A stretch of DNA of 64,000 nt from Hydrotalea flava (GCF_001623405.1 NZ_LUHG01000100.1:62001-126000), one strand, 5' to 3'; shown: positions 36,856-46,686, numbered from the stretch's first letter. Numbers and translations: made by a program. The notes: a model not told the origin generated them from the letters alone.

Positions 36856-38340
36856 TTATTTTTTTGCCAGTTTAACTGCTTTAACCGAATCGGCAGTTTG
36901 TTGTATTTGTATAGCAGCATCTATGTTATTCAACGAATTTACAACAACGCCGGCTGTTTGCACGCCCTCTAATGTCTCATGACTTTGTTGTAAGAATTTA
37001 AGGTAAGCAGCCAGTGCCTCAGCTTCTTTTTGGTTGCCCGGAAAAGGCGGCATAAACGTTCTACCATTGTGCATATTAGGAATATAAGCTGCCATGGCAT
37101 TTTCATCTAAGGGTTTGTTGAAACTTCCATACATTCTTTCAAATACATAGGTAATAGAATTTATGCCTTGTGTGGTATGACACCTGCTGCATGAAAGCAT
37201 AAAAACATTTCTACCCGCTTCAATTTTATTGGTGGCTGTAATTTCAGGGGTAGAGTTATAGGTTGCATATTTTAGTATACCATCTCTTTGATATAAAGGA
37301 TAATCTTCTTTACGCAATAAATTAGAATACATGTATCCGCCAATTACATATGGCTTCCTAATAAATTCTCTTACCCTTTCAAATATGCCTAAAAACCCAA
37401 ATGCCATAATGGTTGGAAACAAAACCAAACCCCAACGCACTTTTCCCGGTTTTAACAAGCCTAATAATGCAATTAAAAAAATAGAAGAAGTAGCGCCCAG
37501 AATAATGTATTTTAATAATTGATAATACTGCTGAAATTCAATAGTACCAACGGCTGTACTCATATTATCGCGCATGGCAGCAGGCATGGCCTTGTAATAA
37601 TAAACAGCACCCAAAACAGAAAATGGAATCCAAAACAATATCCATTTGGCACTGGTTTGTATAGCCTGCTTTCTGGTTTCCGTATTTTTTTGGGTAAAAG
37701 CAAATACTAATAAATATCCAAATGTGCCGGCAATCACCATTGCTGTGGGTGTTCTGAAAAACAATTGTGGCAAATAAATAGGATTGGTAAAGCCATTGAT
37801 GAAGCTATGATGTTTATTCCAATTTCCAGGATCCATCATAAAACCTAATATCGCAACAATAATGGCCATAGTAAACCAAGAGAATACAGATAAATACCAG
37901 CCAAATTTGATGTGTTTTAATTTTGACTGGAGTGATTGATTGGAATTTTTCCAGGTTAAATAATACACCATGATTAAAACCACCTCAGTTACAAAAATGG
38001 TCCATTCTGTAAACCAGGCCCAATAAAATACCCTGATTAAACTTCCAATAGAAGCCGGACTAACCAAAGCAGCAGAAAACCAAATGCCAACACCGGTCAT
38101 CGCTCCTACCGTTGTAGTTACAATAAATGCCACCTTCATCATCCGCTCTGCCATGCCATCCCATTTTGTATCCGTAATTTCAGTTGCGTTGCTTTTACAA
38201 ACACCCTTCTGTTCTAACCAGACAATATAGGGCACAAAGCCTACCGCAATTCCATGATTAATTAATACATGTAGAATGGCAATCATGGCTATCAAAAAAC
38301 GATCATTCAGCCAATCTAAATGAAACATAGGGAAATCCAT
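36856..38340 (-). CDS. Cytochrome bd-like (CydA-related) subunit with C-terminal cytochrome c domain (subunit I)
   Basis: A 494-residue protein with about eight membrane helices and a haem c domain (CSRCH at 384-388, likely axial Met430). By eye it aligns with CydA: DRFLIAMIAILHVL carries H24 where CydA has H19, FTEWTIFVTEV has E112 and E119 at the helix-3 glutamate pair, and REFIRKPYVIGGY matches the GRQPWAIGE segment. CydA H186 and M393 (haem b558 ligands) and the quinol loop have no counterpart. First gene of the operon; a TAGCTTTG -7 box lies at 38361-38368. The electron donor is probably a cytochrome c, by inference. Confidence 0.75.
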   Translation of the reverse strand: MDFPMFHLDWLNDRFLIAMIAILHVLINHGIAVGFVPYIVWLEQKGVCKSNATEITDTKWDGMAERMMKVAFIVTTTVGAMTGVGIWFSAALVSPASIGSLIRVFYWAWFTEWTIFVTEVVLIMVYYLTWKNSNQSLQSKLKHIKFGWYLSVFSWFTMAIIVAILGFMMDPGNWNKHHSFINGFTNPIYLPQLFFRTPTAMVIAGTFGYLLVFAFTQKNTETRKQAIQTSAKWILFWIPFSVLGAVYYYKAMPAAMRDNMSTAVGTIEFQQYYQLLKYIILGATSSIFLIALLGLLKPGKVRWGLVLFPTIMAFGFLGIFERVREFIRKPYVIGGYMYSNLLRKEDYPLYQRDGILKYATYNSTPEITATNKIEAGRNVFMLSCSRCHTTQGINSITYVFERMYGSFNKPLDENAMAAYIPNMHNGRTFMPPFPGNQKEAEALAAYLKFLQQSHETLEGVQTAGVVVNSLNNIDAAIQIQQTADSVKAVKLAKK

Positions 38341-38360
38341 AATATAATATTTTGTAATTG

Positions 38361-38368
38361 CAAAGCTA
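38361..38368 (-). promoter_or_regulatory. -7 box of bd-like operon
   Basis: Minus-strand TAGCTTTG fits TAnnTTTG and predicts a start near 38357, 17 nt before the first ATG. The -33 region is poor, as expected for a promoter that needs an activator such as the AraC-type protein encoded just upstream. Confidence 0.5.
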
Positions 38369-38411
38369 CCTTACTCAATAACGGTAACAGTTTACACAAT
38401 TATGGCAAGTT

Positions 38412-38440
38412 TATACTTATTTATGGAATTGATAAGTATA
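38412..38440. promoter_or_regulatory. Perfect 9-bp inverted repeat upstream of bd-like operon
   Basis: TATACTTAT (38412-38420) and ATAAGTATA (38432-38440) flank an 11-nt spacer, between the AraC gene stop and the bd-like promoter. No U-run follows, so an operator or mRNA hairpin fits better than a terminator. It sits about 45-75 bp upstream of the -7 box, a plausible activator position. Confidence 0.5.
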
Positions 38441-38479
38441 GTATTTTTATAGACAAATGAAATAATTAGGTAGCGCCCA

Positions 38480-39358
38480 TTATGCAACCTGTTTACGAAA
38501 ATCCTCAGGTGTAACAGCACAATATTTTTTGAAGAAACGGGAAAAATAAGAATGATTTTCAAAATGAAGCGACCAGGCAATTTCACTAATACTTAGGGAA
38601 GAATTAACAAGCAGGCGTTTTGCCTCTAATAAAATTCTGTTTCTGATATGCTCACCAGCCGAATGACCGGTATGCAACACACATAGTTCATTTAAATAGT
38701 TGGGTGTAATAAAAAGCATGGCTGCATATTCTTTAGGTAAATGTTTGTTGGTATAATGTTCTTCAATCAACAAATCAAATTTGCGCATAATATGCATGCC
38801 GGGTTTTATCATTTCAGTTTCCTCTGTTGCATCAATTTGCCGGTTCATCCATTCAAATAATTGCATTAGCAACAATCGAAGCATATTCAAATTTTTAACC
38901 GGCTGATGAAAATACTCGTCCCGAATATCTTGTAACAGGGGTTTAATTTTATGTTCCACCGATTGAATATCCAATACAACATGTGAGCCATTGGCCAAAA
39001 AAAACGGAAAATTTTTTAAGTAATGAAAATTGGATAAATACAATGAAAAAAACGCTTCAGTGAAATTAATCAACAAACCTTTTGTACCCGGACTAAATTG
39101 CCATTCATGAACCTGACCGGGTGTTAAAAAGTAAACGATATTTTTCCTTACTTCAAACTTCTTAAAATCAATGATATGAAAGCCGACTCCAGATTCAATA
39201 AACAATACCTGATAAAATGAATGTCGGTGGGGGAATACCATATTTTGATGCGATTGCAAAAACATGTCCAATTCAAATACCAAAACCTCCTGTGGTACAG
39301 AAGTGGCATCTACCATATTACAGATTTCTAATACCGGAATTTTTTCTTTTGCTAACAT
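38480..39358 (-). CDS. AraC-family transcriptional regulator
   Basis: From the ATG at 39358 the protein has 292 residues. The N-terminal half is a cupin-like sensing domain (FPHRHSFYQVLFIESG, FLTPGQVHEW), and the C-terminal 100 residues form the double helix-turn-helix DNA-binding domain (LNELCVLHTGHSAGEHI, ISEIAWSLHFENHSYFSRFFKKY). A longer frame to 39475 exists but covers the -7 box (TACTTTTG, minus strand, 39367-39374), so it is rejected. It lies 139 bp upstream of the bd-like operon on the same strand, making that operon the most likely target. Confidence 0.9.
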   Translation of the reverse strand: MLAKEKIPVLEICNMVDATSVPQEVLVFELDMFLQSHQNMVFPHRHSFYQVLFIESGVGFHIIDFKKFEVRKNIVYFLTPGQVHEWQFSPGTKGLLINFTEAFFSLYLSNFHYLKNFPFFLANGSHVVLDIQSVEHKIKPLLQDIRDEYFHQPVKNLNMLRLLLMQLFEWMNRQIDATEETEMIKPGMHIMRKFDLLIEEHYTNKHLPKEYAAMLFITPNYLNELCVLHTGHSAGEHIRNRILLEAKRLLVNSSLSISEIAWSLHFENHSYFSRFFKKYCAVTPEDFRKQVA

Positions 39359-39366
39359 CTTATCCG

Positions 39367-39374
39367 CAAAAGTA
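39367..39374 (-). promoter_or_regulatory. -7 box of araC-family gene
   Basis: Minus-strand TACTTTTG fits TAnnTTTG, with a predicted start about 5 nt before the ATG at 39358. It decides the start codon of this gene. No clear -33 is seen. Confidence 0.45.
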
Positions 39375-39459
39375 AATTTGTAATGAAAAGAAAATGGTGA
39401 CTTTTCACACATTAACAAAAACAACTTACTAACAAATACTACCCTATTTTTCCAATAGA

Positions 39460-41943
39460 ATGATGCACAATACAAAAACCATAGGGCATACAGTTATCAG
39501 GTAATTTTTTGAAAGCAATAATCAAAAGTCTTTTGCTTTTCAGGAAGCGGCCTGGCAGGCCATAAGTAATGGTGAAAGCGGTTTAATAAATGCCCCAACC
39601 GGTTTTGGTAAAACATTTGCTGTTTTTTGGGGAGCTGTTATCCAGTTCATTGATCAACATCCCAATAATTTTCATTCTAAAAATAACAATGGACTGCAAT
39701 TACTTTGAATTACCTCATTAAAAGCATTGGTAAAAGATTTAGCCCGTGCCATGGAAAATACATTAGATTCTTTACAAATACCTTGGCAAGTTGGTATTAG
39801 AACCGGAAATACCACCACACAAGAACGATTACAACAAAAAAAACAATTACCGGAAATTTTATTAATAACACCCAAAAGCCTGCACTTATTACTTTCGCAT
39901 ACACAACACACACAATATTTTAAAACATTACAAATTATTGCAGTAGATGAATGGCATGAGTTACTGGGCAACAAAAGAGGTGTTCAGGTAGAATTGGCTT
40001 TATCGAGACTAATATATTTACACAACTTAAACCCGGAAAATAAAACAACAAACAATCTGTGTATATGGAGTATTAGTGCCACCATTGGTAATTTAGAAGA
40101 GGCTAAAAATGTTTTACTACTACCACTCAAAAAAACGGGCAGCATTATACAAGCGCAACAAAGCAAAAAAATTCATATTCATACAATTATTCCAGATGAA
40201 CTAGAACGCTATCCCTGGGCGGGTCATCTGGGATTGAAATTAGTACACAAAATTATTCCCATTATTGAGCAAAGTAATTCTACGCTTATTTTTATTAATA
40301 CAAGAGGGATGATGGAAATATGGTATCAAGCCATTTTAGAAACTGCCCCACATCTGTCAGGAGCTATTGCCATACATCATGGCAGTATTGAAAAAGAATT
40401 AAGGGTTTGGGTAGAAGAAGCTTTACACCAACAGAAATTAAAAGCCGTTGTATGCACAGCGAGTTTAGATTTAGGAGTAGATTTTAAACCGGTAGATACT
40501 GTTATTCAAATTGGCTCACCAAAAGGAATTGCCCGTTTTATGCAACGTGCAGGAAGAAGCGGGCACCAACCTGATGCAGCTGCAAAAATTTATTTTTTAC
40601 CTACCCATTCGTTAGAGTTAGCTGAATTAGCAGCATTAAGACAATGCATACAAAAAAATATTTTGGAAAACCTAATCCCCATTGCTATTATGTTATGATG
40701 TTTTGGTACAAGACCTCTGCACCCCGGTTATTGGAGCAGGTTTTTATGCAGATGAATTATTGAATGAAATAAAACAAACGTATTGTTACTAGCAGTTATC
40801 CATTGACGAATGTAACAATATACTACTATATTTAACCAATGGCGGTAATGCATTTCATGAATACGATGCTTTTAAAAAATTAGAACAAGAGGATGATGGA
40901 AGATATATAATTAAAAACAGAAAAATTGCTATGCAACACCGTATGCATATTGGCACCATTGTGAGTGATGCCATGCTAAAAGTAAAATGGATGCATGGAG
41001 GCTATTTAGGTGTAATTGAAGAATGGTTCATCAAACGTTTAAAAATAGGCGACAGTTTTGTATTAGCCGGAAAAAATGTAATGCTGAGTATGATAAAAGA
41101 CATGACTGTATGGGTAAAAAAATCAACCGCTACCAACACCATTATACCCAGTTGGATGGGTGGCCGAATGTCGCTCTCTGCCAATTTAGGGGAACAACTG
41201 CGACAAACATGCTCAGATGCCTTAGCAATAGGGAGGAAATGAAAGCTTTGCAACCATTATTTCAACTACAGCAACAGCTATTCGTTATTCCACAAATGCA
41301 GGAAATATTGGTTGAATTAATTCAGGAGAAAAAAAGTTTCCATATTTTGGTATATCCTTTCGAAGGAAGGTTGGTTCATGAAGCCATGAGTGCTTTAATG
41401 GCTTATCGGCTTTCAAAAATAAAACCTATCTCTTTTTCTATTGCCATGAATGATTATGGTTTTGAACTATTCTGCGATGAACCTATTGAATTAACAGAGC
41501 AAACCTTAAAAACACTATTCTCAACCAGCCATCTTTTAATTGATCTTCAAAAAAGTGTAAATGGCAGTGAAATGGCTGCAAGGGCATTTAGAGATATTGC
41601 AGTAATTGGCGGACTAATTTTTCAGGGATATCCCGGACAACATAAAAAAACAAAACATCTGCAAGCTTCTGCCTCATTATTATTCAAGGTATTGAACGAA
41701 TATGATGTGCAGAATGTTTTATTACAGCAAGCTTATAAAGAGGTTTTTGAAAAACAAATGGAAGAGGTTAGATTAAGAATGGCTTTGCAAAGAATTCAAC
41801 AATCAAAAATAATCATCACCTACCCCAAACAATATACACCCTTTAGTTTTCCCATTATTGCAGATGGTTTAAATCGTAACCATTTATCATCTGAAAAATT
41901 AGAGGACAGAATTAAAAAAATACAGCAACAGCTTTTACAATAA
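39460..41943 (+). pseudogene. Ligase-associated DEXH-box helicase (Lhr-like), disrupted by stops and frameshifts
   Basis: Remnant of the Lhr-type helicase of the ligase-associated DNA repair set. Helicase motifs remain: GLINAPTGFGKT (motif I), VDEWHELLG (II), ISATIGN (III) and FMQRAGRSGHQP (VI). The frame from ATG 39460 is broken by TAA at 39502 and by TGA at 39706, where a conserved Trp is expected (L-W-I-T-P). It shifts to +1 near 40690, meets TAG at 40790, and shifts again near 41220-41240 before the last open piece ends at 41943. Three stops and two shifts exclude a single sequencing error. The intact pdeM follows. Residual ORFs at 39727, 40931 and 41250 should not be annotated as genes. 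Confidence 0.88.
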
Positions 41944-41971
41944 AAACTGTTGCTGTATACATATTCAACAA

Positions 41972-42475
41972 TTAGTAAATCAAATATTTACGTTGTGTCG
42001 TGTACAAAATAATGAATAACAATAAAAATGCATAACCAAAATAGGTAGTCCAACCTGTAACAGAAGCCATTCCTAATAAAATAACGGTAGCAATTACCGG
42101 AAAAAGTTCACCAATCAGCCACATATAGTAGCCCTGCATTTTCAGCTTACGCATATCTATTGCACCTAAAATACATAATATAGCACCAATTAGGGTAACC
42201 ACCAAAATGGGCAACTTGTTGGTAGCTGCTTTTCGCATTAACTCCATTGCTTCAGGAGAGTAAAAACTTTTGGCAAAATCGGGTAGTTTGGCAAAATCGG
42301 GGCTATTCATTAATTTCTCCATCGCCGCTAAACTTTTTTCGGCGTTGATGTATTGGTATATGCCGGATAAAATAGCAATACCACTCCCAATAAAAGTTAA
42401 AATAGTTAATACCTTCAAGCTGCCATATTTAGGCGCCATGGGCATGTCTGGTTGCAGTTGAGTGTCGGTCATCAT
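41972..42475 (-). CDS. Integral membrane protein of unknown function
   Basis: From the ATG at 42475 (MMTDTQ; a second ATG follows at 42472) it has 167 residues. Three or four membrane helices are visible (around residues 22-40, 88-105, 115-135 and 140-160), with a polar loop after the first helix carrying repeated PDFAK segments. No domain is recognised. It stands between the helicase remnant and pdeM, on the opposite strand to both. Confidence 0.65.
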   Translation of the reverse strand: MMTDTQLQPDMPMAPKYGSLKVLTILTFIGSGIAILSGIYQYINAEKSLAAMEKLMNSPDFAKLPDFAKSFYSPEAMELMRKAATNKLPILVVTLIGAILCILGAIDMRKLKMQGYYMWLIGELFPVIATVILLGMASVTGWTTYFGYAFLLLFIILYTTQRKYLIY

Positions 42476-42543
42476 ATTATTTTTTTTGTTGCAATAAATA
42501 TAATACACCCCTTTTATACAGCAAAATTTAGTTACATAAAATT

Positions 42544-43233
42544 ATGGCATTTGTTGATACATTTGTTCCTATGCAGGCGCCATATTTATTTCAATTACTT
42601 GGTCAGCACCTATGGTTATCATCAGAAAAATGTATGTTTTGGAAGGAAGAAGCAACTCTCATTCTTTCTGATGTGCACATTGGCAAAACCGGCCATTTTA
42701 AAGAAAACGGCATACCGGTGCCCGAAGCATTGTTTAAAGAAGATATGCATCGGCTTTTTCATTGTATTACTGTATTTAATCCAAAAACAGTAATAATAGT
42801 TGGCGATTTGCTGCACAAAAAAAATAACGAAGAAGTTGCACATTTTTTAAAATGGAAATTGGAATTTACTGATATACCATTTCAGTTAGTGAAGGGTAAC
42901 CATGATATATTGCCGAAGCAATGGTATGCCGATGCAGGTATTATTTTACATCCTGAATGGTTATACAAAGCACCATTTTTATTGATGCATGATATTACAG
43001 ATACAATTCCTGAAGAACACCAAGATGCTTATATTATTACAGGACATATTCATCCGGGTGTGCGTGTAAAAATTACCGGGAAGCAACACATTAAATTGCC
43101 TTGTTTTTATTTTGGAAAACAATATGCCATTCTCCCTGCATTCAGTAATTTTACAGGTGTTGCTGTGGTAAAGCCCGGTAAAAAAGATAAGGTATTTGCC
43201 ATCGCCAATCAACAAATCATTCCTATAGCATGA
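42544..43233 (+). CDS. pdeM: Ligase-associated DNA damage response endonuclease PdeM
   Basis: A calcineurin-like metallophosphoesterase of the ligase-associated repair gene set. The 229-residue protein has all metal-binding motifs: SDVHIGK (D43, H45), VGDLLH (87-91), KGNHD (118-121) and TGHIHPG near residue 164. Its usual partner, the DEXH helicase, is a pseudogene just upstream, and the dedicated ATP-dependent ligase and exonuclease are not in this window. The stop overlaps the next start (ATGA), so translation of the deacetylase-family gene is coupled. Confidence 0.9.
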   Translation: MAFVDTFVPMQAPYLFQLLGQHLWLSSEKCMFWKEEATLILSDVHIGKTGHFKENGIPVPEALFKEDMHRLFHCITVFNPKTVIIVGDLLHKKNNEEVAHFLKWKLEFTDIPFQLVKGNHDILPKQWYADAGIILHPEWLYKAPFLLMHDITDTIPEEHQDAYIITGHIHPGVRVKITGKQHIKLPCFYFGKQYAILPAFSNFTGVAVVKPGKKDKVFAIANQQIIPIA

Positions 43234-44129
43234 TACAAATTGCTTACCATCCATTATATGCACATGCTTTGCCGGCCGGTCACCGCTTCCCAATGGAAAA
43301 ATATGAATTAATACCGGCTCAATTATTACATGAAGGCACCATTACTTCAGAAAATTTATTTAGTATGGATGAAGTAAGTGATACTGTTGTTTTATTAACC
43401 CACGATGCGGAATATGTTCAAAAACTGAAAACACAAACACTTACAGCAGCAGAAGAAAGAAAAATAGGATTCCCACAATCTCCGGCATTAACCAAAAGAG
43501 AATGGTTGATAACACAAGGCACCATTCTGTGTTGCTATTCAGCTTTACAAAATGGCATTGCATTGAATGTGGCCGGCGGTACGCATCATGCTTTTAAAGA
43601 TCATGGAGAAGGCTTTTGTTTGTTGAACGATTTTGCCGTTGCTGCCCATTATTTATTACAACAAAAATTAGCCAAACAAATTTTAATAATAGATGTGGAC
43701 GTGCATCAGGGGAATGGAACGGCATCAATTTTTAATACCCATCCCGAAGTATTTACATTTAGCATGCATGGAGCGCACAATTATCCATTCCACAAAGAAA
43801 TTTCAGATATTGATTTGCCTTTGGCAGATGGCACAGATGATAAACTATATTTAAAACTATTACAGGAAGCATTACTTTTTTTGTTACCAACGGTAAAGCC
43901 CGATTTTATTTTTTATCTATCTGGTGTTGATATTTTAAACACTGATAAGTACGGAAAATTAAATATAAGTATAGCTGGCTGTAAAAAAAGAGATGAATTA
44001 GTATTTAAAACTTTAAAACAGCAAGGAATACCTGTTGTAGTAGCTATGGGTGGCGGATATTCACCTCACATTCGCACCATTATTGAGGCGCACTGCAATA
44101 CATTTAGAACTGCCTTACATTTGTATTAA
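43230..44129 (+). CDS. Histone deacetylase superfamily protein
   Basis: A 299-residue zinc hydrolase of the arginase/deacetylase fold, which would deacetylate lysines, polyamines or related amides. Typical motifs are AGGTHHAFKDHGEGFCLLND with the paired active-site histidines, IIDVDVHQGNGTA with the zinc-binding Asp and His, and LSGVDILNTDKYG carrying the second aspartate. VAMGGGYSP closes the active site. The substrate is not known. It overlaps pdeM by 4 nt and converges on the DUF5916 gene (15-bp overlap). Confidence 0.9.
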   Translation: MIQIAYHPLYAHALPAGHRFPMEKYELIPAQLLHEGTITSENLFSMDEVSDTVVLLTHDAEYVQKLKTQTLTAAEERKIGFPQSPALTKREWLITQGTILCCYSALQNGIALNVAGGTHHAFKDHGEGFCLLNDFAVAAHYLLQQKLAKQILIIDVDVHQGNGTASIFNTHPEVFTFSMHGAHNYPFHKEISDIDLPLADGTDDKLYLKLLQEALLFLLPTVKPDFIFYLSGVDILNTDKYGKLNISIAGCKKRDELVFKTLKQQGIPVVVAMGGGYSPHIRTIIEAHCNTFRTALHLY

Positions 44130-46586
44130 TCTGTTTTTCTTCAACTGGTTGTAATCAATAAAATAAATAAACTTTGCGGAAATTTGGTTACTGAGTGGCG
44201 ATGAAAATGATTGCACTAAATTATTAATGTATTTATTGTATTGTGTTCCATCAATGGTTACATCAGGTCCAATTGCATTTTTCCAGGCAACAAGTAAACG
44301 ACTTCCTAACCGAAAATCCCAGGTATAAAAAGCATCTACATTCAATGCATTAAAATTATCATCGTAGCCGGGTTCAAGTGGCCGTTCTAAATCCTGAAAA
44401 TATCCTTCAATATTTACATTAAACATTTTTACATAATGCACTTTACTCCAATAATGCCTAACCCTAACAGTCAAATTCATTCTTGCCTGAAAATTATAAA
44501 TTACATTCAATACATTATCCATACGCTCTACCCTGCGTTGCCCAATTACAGGTGCGTTGGTAACGGCATCAAAATGCGACCAGCCAAATTCACCTGCATC
44601 AAATTCTTTTTTACTGTTTAAACTAAGCGTAAAATGATTGTTGAAACGATATCTAATTCCACCGCTTACTACTGAATAAGGAATGGCATCTTTATAATCG
44701 TATGCAGAGGCATAACCAACTCCATAGTTAAAAAAGAATTTTCTTCTACTATCTGAACTACCGAAAACGCCTGCAAAAGCATAAGGTACTCTTTTGAGTT
44801 TGGCACCCGGCGTTCTCAGTTCAAAATAGTCGTTACTCCAAATTGGGCTACCCGACACTTCTAATGAAATATCATAAAAATTCTTAAATACTTTTAAGAA
44901 ACTGGCATTGTAATTCAAACTGCTGAAGGCATAGGGTTTATAGAGGTTTTGATAATTAATGCTAAACCGATAAACTTTAAAGTTGTAATGCTTACCGGGT
45001 TTGTATTGATTATAGGAAACAGAGCCAAAATAGCTTACTTCGTTGGGTGCTTTTAAAAATCCTAAATCGTTTGGATCGTATTGATCACTTTCAATATTAT
45101 TCATAATATTCCATTGCCACAAACCACTTACTTTACCAAAACTATTTTTTAGTTTAAACCCATTGTGCGCAAAGGGGCCGCCCACCGTGCTAAAAGCAGC
45201 CTTCGACTGCAGATTATATTTGTTCTCTTTATCAAATAAACTAAAATCTACCACGCTTACATTGGCCATTTTATCGCCGCCACGCCTCAATACATTGGCA
45301 TTGGTAAAAGTAATACTGCTTCTATTGGCCAAAGCCTGATCTAAAACAATAATATTATAATTTGATAATGGTTCCGTTTCAATACGGCGTAACTGCCCAC
45401 TCTTATCTTTCAAGCCGGCATACATGGGTGCTGTTATGGCATTGAAAATTCCAATGCCTAAATTATGCCTAGTTCTGCCGGAGAATTTTGTAGCATTGTA
45501 CAATTGTGTTAAAGATGGATTTTGAAGAATGGTATATCCGCTATCTGTTGCCAACTGATTGATACTATCATACAATCCGGGCGCTTTCCCAACCCTGCGG
45601 GAATAAAAAATCCCTGCTTTATTAAACAATTCAGTTCCTTCAGTAAAAAACGGGCGGTTTTCTGCAAACTGAACTTCATAAGGAGAGAGATTCAATATCA
45701 CATTATCACTCAATGTTTGTCCAAAATCGGGTACCAAAGTCATATCTAAAGTAAAGCTTTCATTCACACCATATTTTACATCCATTCCACCATTATGAAT
45801 GGCATTTTGAATAGTACCGGTAGCAGTGGGCATAGTGCTGTAACCTGCAGAAATGTATGGCAGAAACGACAACCGCAACGGGGGTTCTAAATTTTCTAAT
45901 CCGGTTAATAATCCAAATTGATTCACTAATCCGGAAACGGTTGGACTTACTTTATTCCAATAACTGGATTCATTCAGCCGGCGAATAGACCGGTAAAAAT
46001 TAACACCCCATTCCTGTACCTCTTTCTTTGCAAAACGAAGACTCATGTATGGAATTTTCATTTCTACAATCCAGCCATCAGCAACAATACTTACACGGCT
46101 ATCCCAAACAGCATCCCAATTGTAATCCACCCCATTATTGAAAGTATTGTTTCCTGAAAGCTTCGCGTCACTTTGCGCATTAGCAGCCGTTACACTAAAC
46201 ATGAATGCATTTTGGCCATCATGATAGGTATCAAAAGAAACTGCAAATACATCCACATCCTGCCTTTGTTCTCCATCCCGTAAGGTGAGTTGTCTTCTTA
46301 TCAGTTTTGGATCATCATACAAATATGCAGCAATATAAATAGCCGAATTATCGTATATAATTTTTACAACTGTATTTTTAGATGCAGGCAACCCAAATTC
46401 TGGTTGTGTAATAATAAAATTGGTGGCTGCCTCTGCTGCAGTCCATTCCGGTTCATTTAAAATACCGTCAATTTTTATGGAATGTTGCGTTCTAAATGCC
46501 TTTACCTGTTTTACCTGTGCCTGAATGGTAAAATTGATGAACAATAAAAGCAATAAAAATGAGAATAATGTAATTTTTCCTTGCAT
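44115..46586 (-). CDS. DUF5916 protein with N-terminal CBM9-like domain, outer-membrane associated
   Basis: From the ATG at 46586 the protein has 823 residues. A signal peptide (about 23 residues) precedes a CBM9-like beta-sandwich (IKIDGILNEPEWTAAEAATNF, IYIAAYLYDDP, DVFAVSFDTYHDGQNAFMFSV), as found in front of DUF5916. The remaining 600 residues are rich in alternating aromatic/polar strands (FKVYRFSINYQN, FNVNIEGYFQDL), resembling an outer-membrane beta-barrel. The function is unknown; a role with surface glycans is suggested only by the CBM9-like part. It is monocistronic. Confidence 0.82.
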   Translation of the reverse strand: MQGKITLFSFLLLLLFINFTIQAQVKQVKAFRTQHSIKIDGILNEPEWTAAEAATNFIITQPEFGLPASKNTVVKIIYDNSAIYIAAYLYDDPKLIRRQLTLRDGEQRQDVDVFAVSFDTYHDGQNAFMFSVTAANAQSDAKLSGNNTFNNGVDYNWDAVWDSRVSIVADGWIVEMKIPYMSLRFAKKEVQEWGVNFYRSIRRLNESSYWNKVSPTVSGLVNQFGLLTGLENLEPPLRLSFLPYISAGYSTMPTATGTIQNAIHNGGMDVKYGVNESFTLDMTLVPDFGQTLSDNVILNLSPYEVQFAENRPFFTEGTELFNKAGIFYSRRVGKAPGLYDSINQLATDSGYTILQNPSLTQLYNATKFSGRTRHNLGIGIFNAITAPMYAGLKDKSGQLRRIETEPLSNYNIIVLDQALANRSSITFTNANVLRRGGDKMANVSVVDFSLFDKENKYNLQSKAAFSTVGGPFAHNGFKLKNSFGKVSGLWQWNIMNNIESDQYDPNDLGFLKAPNEVSYFGSVSYNQYKPGKHYNFKVYRFSINYQNLYKPYAFSSLNYNASFLKVFKNFYDISLEVSGSPIWSNDYFELRTPGAKLKRVPYAFAGVFGSSDSRRKFFFNYGVGYASAYDYKDAIPYSVVSGGIRYRFNNHFTLSLNSKKEFDAGEFGWSHFDAVTNAPVIGQRRVERMDNVLNVIYNFQARMNLTVRVRHYWSKVHYVKMFNVNIEGYFQDLERPLEPGYDDNFNALNVDAFYTWDFRLGSRLLVAWKNAIGPDVTIDGTQYNKYINNLVQSFSSPLSNQISAKFIYFIDYNQLKKNRLIQM

Positions 46587-46686
46587 GGGTTCATACTCCT
46601 TCACTCCAAAACTAAATAGAAATGAAAAGCGCAGAGTACAATTTTAGGATGAATGGCAAATAATGAGTGATGTAACAAATACAAAT

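Noticed and set aside
35479-38340. Canonical quinol-oxidising cytochrome bd (CydAB)
   Set aside because: No quinol loop, missing b558 ligands in the first subunit, and c-haem domains on both subunits argue against the classical enzyme.
39706-39708. In-frame TGA at a conserved Trp, possibly UGA recoding or selenocysteine
   Set aside because: Other genes (e.g. tdk, pdeM) use TGA as a stop, and the same frame also has TAA and TAG stops and two frameshifts.
39460-40698. The open pieces of the Lhr-like helicase as separate functional genes
   Set aside because: They lack own starts, each covers only part of one conserved protein in order, and motif I lies in a piece cut off by stops on both sides.
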